DNA of 5,789 nt from an uncultured Planctomycetaceae bacterium (lineage in GTDB: Bacteria > Planctomycetota > Planctomycetia > Pirellulales > Lacipirellulaceae): NCBI GenBank assembly GCA_937860165.1, contig CALMBE010000152.1:1-5789 (forward strand), read 5' to 3'. This document shows, one piece after another, positions 1 through 5,789 of this stretch. Both the position numbers and the translations under genes were made by a program. The notes beneath the pieces were generated by a model that saw nothing but the letters and a program-made list of their open reading frames with translations, did no database searches and had not been told where the DNA came from. The stretch's first letter is position 1. Every line of letters begins with the position of its first letter.

Positions 1-39
1 TTTGTTTACCATTCGATCTGACATGATCTATGTCTTTTC

Positions 40-77
40 GGTCCGACATGTTTCGCAACAAACCGAGGAGTCGGACC
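40..77 (-). terminator. Weak hairpin downstream of uvrA
   Basis: GGTCCGAC (40-47) and GTCGGACC (70-77) are perfect 8-bp inverted repeats with a 22-nt loop, starting 60 nt beyond the uvrA stop. A smaller hairpin, GACAT (20-24) with ATGTC (30-34), follows. Neither is followed by a U-run on the minus strand, so intrinsic termination is doubtful. They may instead stabilise the uvrA mRNA end or belong to the control region of a gene left of the window. The rest of 1-137 shows nothing recognisable. Confidence 0.2.
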
Positions 78-137
78 TTCCCTAATCGCACGTGTTGTTA
101 AACCTTCAGAGCCAGACTCCCCCAATGTGAATTCCCC

Positions 138-3017
138 TCACAGCACCCCGCGCAAATACCGTCCCGTGTGGCTCGACTCGCACTGGGCGACTTCCTCGGG
201 CGTACCGACCGCGACCACTTGGCCCCCCCCTGCCCCCCCTTCGGGGCCCAGATCGATTACCCAGTCGGCCGACTTGATCACGTCGAGATTGTGCTCGATC
301 ACCAGTACCGTGTGCCCCAACTCGACCAGTTGTTGCAGCACGGCCAGCAGCCGCCGGATGTCGTCGGTATGGAGGCCGGTGGTTGGTTCATCGAGGATAT
401 ACAGGGTGCTGCCGGGGACCGGCCGCCCGAGTTCCGCAGCCAATTTGATTCGCTGGGCCTCGCCGCCGGAAAGTGTCGTCGAGCGCTGGCCGACCGAGAG
501 ATACCCTAGACCGACTTCGACCAAACTTGCGAGCATGCGGTGGAGCGTGGAATGATTCTCGAAAAAATCCGCGGCCTCGTCGATGCTTAGTGCCAAGACA
601 TCGGCGATGGATTTCTCGCGGTAGCGAACGGCCAGGGTCTGGCGATTGAATTGTTTGCCGTGGCAAATCGGGCAAGTGACAAATTGGTCGGGCAGAAAGC
701 GCATCTCGATGCGTTGGACGCCTTGCCCCTGACACTCTTCACAGCGGCCCCCCTTGGTATTGAAACTGAAACGCCCCAACTTGTAGCCAAGTTGTTTGGC
801 GTGCTTAGTGCTGGCAAATACCCGCCGAATCTCATCGAACATCCCCGTGTACGTCGCCGGGTTGGAGCGCGGCGTGCGACCGATTGGTGATTGATCGACA
901 TGAATGAGGCGTTCGAGTTTGCTAGTTCCTCGGAGGGTCCGATATGGTCCAGCTTTGGGGCTGGCCCCCTGCAATTTGGCTGCGAGAGCCGGGGCTAAGG
1001 TGTCGACAACCAGTGAACTTTTCCCGGAACCACTCACGCCGGTCACACAGGTGAGCGTTCCCAAGGGAATATCGACGCTGACATCTCGCAGATTGTGGTG
1101 GGTTGCCCCTTCGAGTTGCAACAACCGCGATTTAGATACTCGACGGCGGTTGTTGGGAACGTCGATCCGCATCCGCCCGGCGAGATAATTGCCGGTGAGG
1201 GAAGCCGAATTGCTTGCTACTTCGTCGGGAGTCCCCACGGCCACGATGTTTCCGCCGCGACTCCCCGCTCCTGGTCCCATGTCGATTAGCCAATCGGCAC
1301 ACCGCATGACCGCTTCATCGTGTTCGACGACCAGAATGCTGTTGCCCTCCCGTTGTAAGTCGCGGAGGGATTCGATCAAAAGCTCGTTGTCGCGGGGATG
1401 GAGACCGATCGAAGGTTCGTCGAGAATGTAAAGCACCCCGACCAACCCCGATCCGATCCCGGTAGCTAGGCGAACCCGTTGCATCTCACCGCCACTCAGG
1501 GAATCGGCAGGTCGGTCCAGGGACAAGTATTCCACTCCGACCCGTTTGAGAAAGCGGAGTCGTTTGAGAATTTCTGCCGTCAGTGGTTCGCCAATGGGCT
1601 GCAATTGAGGTGCAAACGAGAGCGAGGCAAAAAACTTGAGCGATTCCTCGATGGGGAGAGCGGTGATTTCATGAATTGCTTTACCGGCCAATCGACACGA
1701 ACGTCCCTCGGGCTGGAGCCGCGAGCCCTGGCATTCTTGGCAAACAACTTGTCGACGAAATGTGGCCAGCCGAGCACGGGTGGTATCGCGCTGCGCGCCG
1801 GCATAGTCCATTTCCAAATTCGCCAGTAGTCCCAGAAACTTATCACCATCGCCATACAGAAACTTGTGACGAAATTCCTCGGACCAACTTTCCAGTGGCT
1901 TGTCGGCTGAGATTTTGGTCAGCCCCAGAAAGCGATCTTGAAACTCCTGATGCCGCGACTTGGCAGGACCGGTCGCACCCCGCCACGGTGCGATGACCCC
2001 CGTGGCGAGCGACAGGGTGGCGTCAGGCAGGACAAGCGCAGGATCAAAGCCCTCGCTCGAAGCCAAGCCATCGCACGAGCGACAGGCCCCATAAGGGCTG
2101 TTGAAACTAAAGGTCCGCGGTTCGACCTCGGTAAGATTTCGTTTGCAGTCGGGGCAGGCGTAGTGGGTACTGCAGACGCGTTCTTCCCAGCCTTCATCTC
2201 GCGGTTCGCCGGTAACCGGGTCACCATTGCGGAGAGCCTTGGCCTCGGGAGTGAGCAGTGCGATCCGCAAAGCACCTTCGCCGTGTTTTAGGGCCAAGCG
2301 AATCGACTCGGCCAGCCGCTCATCGAGCCCAGCGCGAATAATCACCCGATCAACAACCGCCTCGATATCGTGATCTTGCCGTGCCTTGAGTTCGGGGAGT
2401 TGATCGAGCTCGTAGGTTTGGCCATCAATGCGGACCCGGACGAAACCTTCGCGACGAATTCGCTCAAAGACTTCGGAGTGTTTACCCTTACGACCCCGAA
2501 CCATCGGTGCCAGGATCATGACCTTGGTTTGTTCGGGGAGTGCGGCGATCAGTTCATGGATTTCGTGAGGAGTCTGCTGCGAAATTGCTGTACCGCATTC
2601 GGGGCAACAGACCACTCCGACCCGCGCCATCAGCACTCGCAGAAAGTCGTAGATTTCGGTTACCGTGGCGACCGTGCTGCGGGGATTGTTGCCAGCCGCC
2701 TGCTGGCTGATGGCGATCGTCGGCAACAACCCTTCGATCACATCCACATCGGGGCGTTCGAGCTGATCGAGAAACTGTCGTGCGTAGACCGACAAGCTTT
2801 CTATGTATTGCCGCTGCCCCTCGGCGAGCAACGTATCGAATGCCAAGGAGCTTTTTCCCGATCCACTCAGTCCGGTGATCACAACAAACTTGTCATGCGG
2901 AATATCGAGGTCGACGTTCTGCAAATTGTGTGATCGGGCACCTCGAATTCGGATCACATCTCCCCCCTGGTTTTCGGGGCACGATTCGGCCAATGGTGCG
3001 GAGCGAGGGCTAGACAT
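138..3017 (-). CDS. uvrA: UvrA, excinuclease ABC subunit A (DNA damage-sensing ATPase)
   Basis: UvrA dimers find bulky DNA lesions and load UvrB in cytoplasmic nucleotide excision repair. From the ATG at 3017 the protein is 959 aa (E. coli UvrA is 940). Visible in order: Walker [10 protein letters not shown] at about residues 49-57; a UvrB-binding region at about 130-255; a CX2C-X20-CX2C zinc module starting near 286; a CQEC pair near 425; ABC signature [12 protein letters not shown] near 510; Walker [13 protein letters not shown] near 532; second Walker [10 protein letters not shown] near 660; second zinc module CX2C-X19-CX2C at about 757-786, followed by another CX2C-free stretch; signature [12 protein letters not shown] near 850; Walker [13 protein letters not shown] near 873. 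Having the UvrB-binding region argues for true UvrA rather than the UvrA2 class. The start is uncertain. The frame stays open to a TTG at 3125 (995 aa, unconvincing extra sequence), and a GTG at 2957 (939 aa) follows the purine run AGGGGGGAG and gives an E. coli-like N-terminus. ATG 3017 has no Shine-Dalgarno site. Met replaces the usual Ala in the first signature. Function is near certain; the start is not. Confidence 0.97.
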   Translation of the reverse strand: MSSPRSAPLAESCPENQGGDVIRIRGARSHNLQNVDLDIPHDKFVVITGLSGSGKSSLAFDTLLAEGQRQYIESLSVYARQFLDQLERPDVDVIEGLLPTIAISQQAAGNNPRSTVATVTEIYDFLRVLMARVGVVCCPECGTAISQQTPHEIHELIAALPEQTKVMILAPMVRGRKGKHSEVFERIRREGFVRVRIDGQTYELDQLPELKARQDHDIEAVVDRVIIRAGLDERLAESIRLALKHGEGALRIALLTPEAKALRNGDPVTGEPRDEGWEERVCSTHYACPDCKRNLTEVEPRTFSFNSPYGACRSCDGLASSEGFDPALVLPDATLSLATGVIAPWRGATGPAKSRHQEFQDRFLGLTKISADKPLESWSEEFRHKFLYGDGDKFLGLLANLEMDYAGAQRDTTRARLATFRRQVVCQECQGSRLQPEGRSCRLAGKAIHEITALPIEESLKFFASLSFAPQLQPIGEPLTAEILKRLRFLKRVGVEYLSLDRPADSLSGGEMQRVRLATGIGSGLVGVLYILDEPSIGLHPRDNELLIESLRDLQREGNSILVVEHDEAVMRCADWLIDMGPGAGSRGGNIVAVGTPDEVASNSASLTGNYLAGRMRIDVPNNRRRVSKSRLLQLEGATHHNLRDVSVDIPLGTLTCVTGVSGSGKSSLVVDTLAPALAAKLQGASPKAGPYRTLRGTSKLERLIHVDQSPIGRTPRSNPATYTGMFDEIRRVFASTKHAKQLGYKLGRFSFNTKGGRCEECQGQGVQRIEMRFLPDQFVTCPICHGKQFNRQTLAVRYREKSIADVLALSIDEAADFFENHSTLHRMLASLVEVGLGYLSVGQRSTTLSGGEAQRIKLAAELGRPVPGSTLYILDEPTTGLHTDDIRRLLAVLQQLVELGHTVLVIEHNLDVIKSADWVIDLGPEGGAGGGQVVAVGTPEEVAQCESSHTGRYLRGVL
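2958..2968 (-). promoter_or_regulatory. Shine-Dalgarno-like G-rich run before an internal GTG of uvrA
   Basis: Read on the minus strand, AGGGGGGAGAT lies directly before an in-frame GTG (2955-2957). Starting there gives a protein beginning [12 protein letters not shown], which lines up with the N-terminus of ordinary bacterial UvrA. The GGAG is only 2 nt from the GTG, which is short, while the G-run lies at a more usual distance. It may be the real ribosome binding site of uvrA or just coding sequence for Gln-Gly-Gly-Asp. It is listed because it bears on the choice of start. Confidence 0.3.
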
Positions 3018-3147
3018 GAGTGCAGGGCAGCGGGAGTGGCCGAGATCTGAGAGGGTTCTCCCCGGCGAGGGGTAATGAGAGCGGTCAAAACCGTTTAGGC
3101 TAACTCGGAACCGCGCCTGGGGCAACTGCTACCCCTGCTTCACCTGG

Positions 3148-3275
3148 GCCGATCAGTTTTCCGAAATCTGGCGTTAGCCGGCACCGTTCCGGTGCCGAGG
3201 TACCCGGGGAATTCACGTTTCACGGAACCGGAACGGTGCCGGCTAACAAAAAAACAACGTGAAATACTGATCGGC
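3148..3275. repeat. 128-bp palindromic element with outer inverted repeats
   Basis: A second perfect inverted pair, GCCGATCAGT (3148-3157) and ACTGATCGGC (3266-3275), encloses the REPIN-like core and gives a nested palindrome. It ends 7 nt below the ugd stop codon. A further 7-bp pair, TTTCACG (3218-3224) and CGTGAAA (3258-3264), can form an alternative stem on the right side. Seven A residues at 3248-3254 lie between core and outer arm. No clear target-site duplication flanks the outer arms. It could be a small non-autonomous mobile element, a REP-type element inside an older palindrome, or an mRNA 3'-end structure protecting ugd. Confidence 0.45.
3173..3247. repeat. REPIN-like inverted pair of palindromic units
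   Basis: Two 27-nt units (3173-3199 and 3221-3247) lie in opposite orientation around a 21-nt spacer and agree at 25 of 27 positions; the outer 21 bp are perfectly complementary. Each unit starts with GTTAG at its outer end and then folds on itself. In the left unit CGGCACCG pairs with CGGTGCCG around TTC (3179-3197); the right unit has one mismatch in that stem. A short G-T-rich head, then a hairpin, arranged as an inverted pair, is the layout of REP doublets (BIMEs or REPINs) mobilised by RAYT transposases. Family membership is inferred, since copy number cannot be seen here. Confidence 0.55.
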
Positions 3276-3282
3276 ATTGCCA

Positions 3283-4590
3283 CTACACCGCGGGTCTGCC
3301 GACACTGAAGTATCGGAAACCACGGGCTCGCATTCGCTCGGGTTCGTAGAGATTTCTACCGTCAAAGATCACGACGGATCGCATGGCTTGTTGCATTTCG
3401 GAGAAGTCGGGCCGTTTGTAGTCGTTCCACTCGGTCAGAATGCACAGGGCGTCAGCACCGGCGAGGGCCTCCATTTCCAAGTCACAGTAGGTGAGCTTGT
3501 CGCCGTAAAGCTTTTTCACATTGGCCATCACCTCGGGGTCGTGGACCTGGACCTTCGCCCCGGCAGCAAGTAGATAGTCGATCAAAACCAAGGCGGGTGC
3601 CTCGCGGATGTCGTCGGTGCGGGGCTTGAATGCCAAGCCCCAGAGGGCAAGAGTTTTGCCCTTGAGATTCCCACCAAAGTGACCATTGATTTTTTCGATC
3701 ATCACCTCTTTCTGGCGGTTATTGACGGCGTCGACTGCCCGAAGCATGCGGGGCTCGACGCCATGTTGGACGGACATCGCCTCGAGGGCCCGCACATCTT
3801 TCGGGAAACAACTCCCCCCATACCCGACGCCCGGAAACAAGAAGGCGAAGCCGATGCGGCTGTCGTGGCCGATCCCCCGGCGGACATCGTTGATATCCCC
3901 CCCCATGCATTCGCAGAGGTTGGCCATCTCGTTGATGAAACTGATTTTTGTGGCGAGCAGGGCATTGGCAACGTATTTGGTCATCTCCGCGCTTTCGGGA
4001 GTCATCACTAGAAATGGGTGTTCGGTTCGCAGAAACGGTTCATACAATTGTCGTAGCACATCGGCGGCACGGTCGCTCCGGACTCCGACGACGACCCGGT
4101 CGGGTTTGACGAAGTCTTCGATCGCAGCACCTTCCTTGAGAAACTCAGGATTGCTCGCCACGTCGCACTCGCGTCCCGTGAGTTCTTTGAGCAAAGCATA
4201 TATTTTCGCATTCGTCCCCACGGGGACCGTGCTCTTGGTGACCACGATCGCGTCAGCGCGTAAATGCGGGGCAATTCCCTCGACGACCTTCCAGAGTGCC
4301 GCAAGATCAGCGGCACCGTCGTCCCCTTGGGGAGTCCCGACGGCCAGATAAATAATCTCCGCCGGTTTCACAGCTGCAACCAAGTCGGTGGTAAAACGCA
4401 ATCGCTTGGCAGTCAGATTGTGCGCGACCATCTCTTCGAGCCCTGGCTCATAGATCGGTATTTCACCTCGAGTCAGTGCGGCCACTTTCTGGACGTCGAT
4501 ATCGACGCATGTTACGTGGTTGCCACCGTCGGCAAAACACGTTCCCGAAACCAGACCCACGTACCCCGTACCGATAACAGCAATATCCAT
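3283..4590 (-). CDS. ugd: UDP-glucose 6-dehydrogenase
   Basis: This enzyme oxidises UDP-glucose to UDP-glucuronate with two NAD+, supplying the precursor for acidic exopolysaccharide, capsule or glycan parts; it is cytosolic. The 435-aa length is usual for bacterial Ugd/TuaD-type enzymes. Residues 1-31 form a Rossmann NAD site, with GTGYVG at 7-12 and an acidic strand end at VDID. Catalytic motifs are intact: STVPVGT with Thr121, NPEFLKEG with Glu149 and Glu153, Lys205 and Asn209 in the central helix, and GGSCFPKD with nucleophile Cys261 and Asp265. The C-terminal UDP-binding domain carries [15 protein letters not shown] at about 318-332. The ATG at 4590 is the only plausible start, because an in-frame stop lies at 4612-4614 with no start codon between, and a GAGGA site precedes it. 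It stands 234 nt from the radical SAM gene and 265 nt from the uvrA ATG, so co-transcription is not evident. The family also includes UDP-ManNAc and GDP-mannose dehydrogenases, but the motifs fit the UDP-glucose type best. Confidence 0.95.
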   Translation of the reverse strand: MDIAVIGTGYVGLVSGTCFADGGNHVTCVDIDVQKVAALTRGEIPIYEPGLEEMVAHNLTAKRLRFTTDLVAAVKPAEIIYLAVGTPQGDDGAADLAALWKVVEGIAPHLRADAIVVTKSTVPVGTNAKIYALLKELTGRECDVASNPEFLKEGAAIEDFVKPDRVVVGVRSDRAADVLRQLYEPFLRTEHPFLVMTPESAEMTKYVANALLATKISFINEMANLCECMGGDINDVRRGIGHDSRIGFAFLFPGVGYGGSCFPKDVRALEAMSVQHGVEPRMLRAVDAVNNRQKEVMIEKINGHFGGNLKGKTLALWGLAFKPRTDDIREAPALVLIDYLLAAGAKVQVHDPEVMANVKKLYGDKLTYCDLEMEALAGADALCILTEWNDYKRPDFSEMQQAMRSVVIFDGRNLYEPERMRARGFRYFSVGRPAV

Positions 4591-4600
4591 CGATGACGAT

Positions 4601-4606
4601 TCCTCA
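4601..4606 (-). promoter_or_regulatory. Ribosome binding site of ugd
   Basis: Minus-strand TGAGGA ends 10 nt before the ATG at 4590. The spacing is slightly long but workable. It is the clearest Shine-Dalgarno-like site before any of the three genes and supports the chosen ugd start. I saw no convincing -10/-35 pair upstream; the nearest -10-like word is GATACT, about 30 nt before the ATG, with no good -35 partner. Confidence 0.5.
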
Positions 4607-4660
4607 AATGATCAACTCAAGTATCCAACCACCGTAAGTGGCCAGCCGAAACACTCCAGC

Positions 4661-4733
4661 ATAATTGGAGAAGCGGGAGGGAGGAAGGACAGGAAAGGGG
4701 AAATGCGAAAGGAGGAAGGCGAAAGGAATTAGG
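4661..4733 (-). other. C-rich, G-poor transcript tract (possible Rho-loading site)
   Basis: The plus strand is strongly purine-biased: by hand count 33 G, 30 A, 6 T and 4 C in 73 nt. A minus-strand transcript reading through from the radical SAM gene would therefore contain 33 C and only 4 G here, the composition typical of Rho utilisation sites. The tract includes a 9-bp direct repeat GCGAAAGGA (4705-4713 and 4719-4727, period 14). The composition is seen; a role in ending the radical SAM transcript before ugd is inferred. It could equally be low-complexity filler or triplex-prone DNA. Confidence 0.35.
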
Positions 4734-4737
4734 CGAG

Positions 4738-4758
4738 CCGGAGGACGTAAGTCCCCGG
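4738..4758. repeat. Intergenic hairpin, possible dispersed repeat
   Basis: CCGG, a bulged A and GGAC pair with GTCC and CCGG around the loop GTAA, giving an 8-bp stem with one bulge, flanked by GGCGAG and AGGC. It lies 66 nt below the stop of the radical SAM gene. From memory, similar hairpins of the form GCGAGCCGG...CCGG recur between genes in Pirellula-like planctomycetes, but I cannot verify this here. No U-run follows on either strand, so it is not a standard intrinsic terminator. Confidence 0.4.
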
Positions 4759-4786
4759 AGGCAGCGGGATAAGGGAATCACTCGTT

Positions 4787-4809
4787 ACTGACTACCCACA
4801 ACTGACCAC
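4787..4809. repeat. Degenerate ACTGAC tandem repeat
   Basis: ACTGACTAC (4787-4795) and ACTGACCAC (4801-4809) match at eight of nine positions with a 14-nt period, followed by the related GGACAAC (4810-4816). The stretch lies just below the radical SAM stop codon. The 8-mer TTACTGAC here (4785-4792) recurs at 5752-5759 on the other side of that gene, which may be chance. Confidence 0.35.
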
Positions 4810-4824
4810 GGACAACTTACCCCT

Positions 4825-5691
4825 TCAATCCCCACTTCCGTAAAACGGGGCCACCTCGATCCCTACGCGTTCCCTCACTAATTGGGCGATGGCGTCGACC
4901 TCGGCATCGGCTAGGGGCGCTACGAACGATTCCGCTGGCTGGCGTGCGATGGTGTAAATTTGAACCAAACTCAGCTTGCCCCCGGCTGCCAGGATTTCTT
5001 GGAGTCGTTCACAAAAAGCTTCGAGCTCCGCAATTGGTGGACTCTCGCCAGACACCCGCATGAACAGCGATTGGATCACCAGGGGCCGCACCCGAGCGGC
5101 AGCCGTGATATTGTCCAGAATCTGTGCGAAGGGAATCGGGGTGCGTTCGATCCGGTGAAAATAGTCAGCGGTCCCCGCATCGAGCTTCGCCCAAATTTCG
5201 CCTTGATTGGCATCAAGGATTTCCAATCCGCGTTGCACATGCGGACGGTGGAACATACTGGCATTGGTGATTAGCACGAGCTTCACTTCGTCGAGACCGA
5301 GCTTCTGTTTCAACTCGGCACAAGACGCCATGATCGTGTCGAAATTGCGAAACGTGGTCGGCTCGCCATCCCCCGAGAAGGCAATGTCGTTAAGCCGCCG
5401 CAACTGCGGCGGAGTGTCACGGAACTTCGAGCTCGCGTAGATCTCCTCAGAACTCACCACCGGGAGCAATTCGGCCAGCTCGGACAGCAGTGCGTCGAGT
5501 TCGACAAACCGTGTCTCGCTTTGCCGTGTGCGATCCACTTGGCAGTAGATGCAATCGAAGTTGCAGACCTTGTCGGGATTGAGATTCACCCCCAGCGAAA
5601 TCCCCCGCGACCGCCGACTCAGGACCGGATACACGAACCGATAATGGTCGAACGAGCGTTCATGCAGGGTGTGCAGTGGGTGGGTGGACAT
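4825..5691 (-). CDS. Radical SAM protein, COG0731-like, substrate unknown
   Basis: This is a 288-aa radical SAM enzyme. The 4Fe-4S/SAM motif CNFDCIYC places Cys43, Cys47 and Cys50 in the CX3CX2C pattern, right after LGVNLNPDKV. FSGDGEPT at 105-112 matches the SAM-binding GGE-type strand, and LVLITNAS at about 138-145 fits a later barrel strand. The sequence resembles the bacterial members of COG0731, named after archaeal TYW1 (tRNA wybutosine synthesis). I see no cysteine before Cys43 and only scattered ones after (Cys124, Cys227), so the second cluster expected of a TYW1 enzyme is not apparent. Bacteria are not known to make wybutosine, so that role should not be transferred. The ATG at 5691 is firmly set: an in-frame TAG lies 9 nt upstream and no other Met occurs before the cluster. 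There is no Shine-Dalgarno site; a -10-like TAGAAT sits 6 nt before the ATG. Neighbours give no clue to the substrate. Superfamily assignment is secure; function is unknown. Confidence 0.92.
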   Translation of the reverse strand: MSTHPLHTLHERSFDHYRFVYPVLSRRSRGISLGVNLNPDKVCNFDCIYCQVDRTRQSETRFVELDALLSELAELLPVVSSEEIYASSKFRDTPPQLRRLNDIAFSGDGEPTTFRNFDTIMASCAELKQKLGLDEVKLVLITNASMFHRPHVQRGLEILDANQGEIWAKLDAGTADYFHRIERTPIPFAQILDNITAAARVRPLVIQSLFMRVSGESPPIAELEAFCERLQEILAAGGKLSLVQIYTIARQPAESFVAPLADAEVDAIAQLVRERVGIEVAPFYGSGD

Positions 5692-5697
5692 GCTGCC

Positions 5698-5727
5698 ATT
5701 CTAGGCGATGGAAGTCTGTTTGACCAA
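5698..5727 (-). promoter_or_regulatory. Candidate leaderless promoter of the radical SAM gene
   Basis: On the minus strand TTGGTC (5722-5727), an 18-nt spacer and TAGAAT (5698-5703) form a sigma-70-type promoter. The -10 matches TATAAT at five of six positions; the -35 matches TTGACA at only three. TAGAAT ends exactly 6 nt before the ATG, so a start at the usual distance would fall on or next to the A of the start codon. The lack of a Shine-Dalgarno site fits a leaderless message. The placement is seen; promoter activity is inferred. Confidence 0.4.
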
Positions 5728-5759
5728 TCGCTGGGTATCCCCGTACTCCCCTTACTGAC

Positions 5760-5789
5760 GTGCGGGGCTCGAGGGTGCGGGGCTCGAGG
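5760..5789. repeat. Two perfect copies of a 15-bp tandem repeat at the window edge
   Basis: The unit GTGCGGGGCTCGAGG occurs at 5760-5774 and again, without change, at 5775-5789, the last base of the window, so the array may continue outside. It lies 69 nt upstream of the radical SAM start, just beyond its candidate promoter. Each unit contains the 6-bp palindrome CTCGAG. No coding signal covers it inside the window. Confidence 0.7.

Noticed and set aside
127..555. 142-codon plus-strand open frame starting near the uvrA stop
   Set aside because: It overlaps the second UvrA signature and Walker B coding sequence in antisense, and its low-complexity Ser/Pro/Thr translation resembles no protein I know.
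2370..2933. 187-codon plus-strand open frame
   Set aside because: It lies wholly antisense to conserved uvrA sequence that encodes the N-terminal ATPase and UvrB-binding regions. The translation shows no recognisable domain, and long antisense frames are common in GC-rich coding DNA.
3108..3125. TTGCCC-17-TAGCCT as a uvrA promoter, upstream of ATG 3017
   Set aside because: Only about three of six positions match in each box. This is too weak to list, although a promoter somewhere in 3018-3172 is likely.
3173..3254. Palindrome plus A/T run as a Rho-independent terminator
   Set aside because: For the minus-strand ugd transcript the U-run (complement of 3248-3254) comes before the stem, and on the plus strand the stem is followed by A, not T. 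Neither direction gives a stem followed by U.
3686..4351. 221-codon plus-strand open frame
   Set aside because: It is antisense to the catalytic part of ugd, is rich in Ser, Arg and Pro as shadow frames are, and has no motif.
4654..4670. Small inverted repeat CTCCA...TGGAG upstream of ugd as an operator or terminator
   Set aside because: A 5-bp stem with a 7-nt loop is expected by chance, and no U-run or second half-site supports it.
3283..5691. Radical SAM gene and ugd as a linked biosynthetic operon
   Set aside because: They share a strand, but a 234-nt gap with repeats and a possible termination tract separates them, and no glycosyltransferase or other pathway gene is present in the window.
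1..5789. CRISPR array, tRNA, rRNA, prophage or defence system
   Set aside because: No regularly spaced repeats, no clover-leaf or rRNA-like sequence, and no transposase, integrase, nuclease or toxin genes were seen; the three genes account for the coding space.

Overview
The window carries three complete protein-coding genes, all on the minus strand. In transcription order (right to left) they are a radical SAM protein of unknown substrate (4825-5691), a UDP-glucose 6-dehydrogenase (3283-4590) and the excinuclease ATPase UvrA (138-3017, start uncertain). I see no rRNA, tRNA, CRISPR array, transposase or phage gene. The organism is probably a planctomycete of the Pirellula/Blastopirellula kind. 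This is an inference from the look of the UvrA and radical SAM sequences, the moderately GC-rich composition, the wide gaps between co-directional genes and the palindromic intergenic repeats. No marker gene proves it.

Layout from the left edge: 1-137 is a non-coding tail downstream of uvrA with one modest hairpin (40-77). 138-3017 is uvrA. 3018-3282 is the ugd-uvrA gap. Its half nearest ugd holds a nested palindromic element: two 27-nt inverted units that each contain their own hairpin (3173-3247), enclosed by a second 10-bp inverted pair (3148-3275). 3283-4590 is ugd, with a Shine-Dalgarno-like site. 4591-4824 is the gap below the radical SAM gene, made of a purine-rich plus strand (4661-4733), a hairpin (4738-4758) and a degenerate ACTGAC repeat (4787-4809). 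4825-5691 is the radical SAM gene. 5692-5760 holds a promoter placed so that its transcript could be leaderless. 5760-5789 is a perfect two-copy 15-bp tandem repeat running into the window edge. No gap exceeds 300 bases.

The genes do not form an obvious pathway or tight operon. UvrA acts in nucleotide excision repair, Ugd makes UDP-glucuronate for surface polysaccharide, and the radical SAM protein is uncharacterised. The 234- and 265-nt gaps filled with repeats suggest separate transcription units that share a direction. The coding content is ordinary. The parts most worth a second look are the intergenic DNA (a REPIN-like element, a possible Rho-loading tract and a candidate leaderless promoter) and the unassigned radical SAM enzyme. 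I did not find a convincing new multi-gene system.
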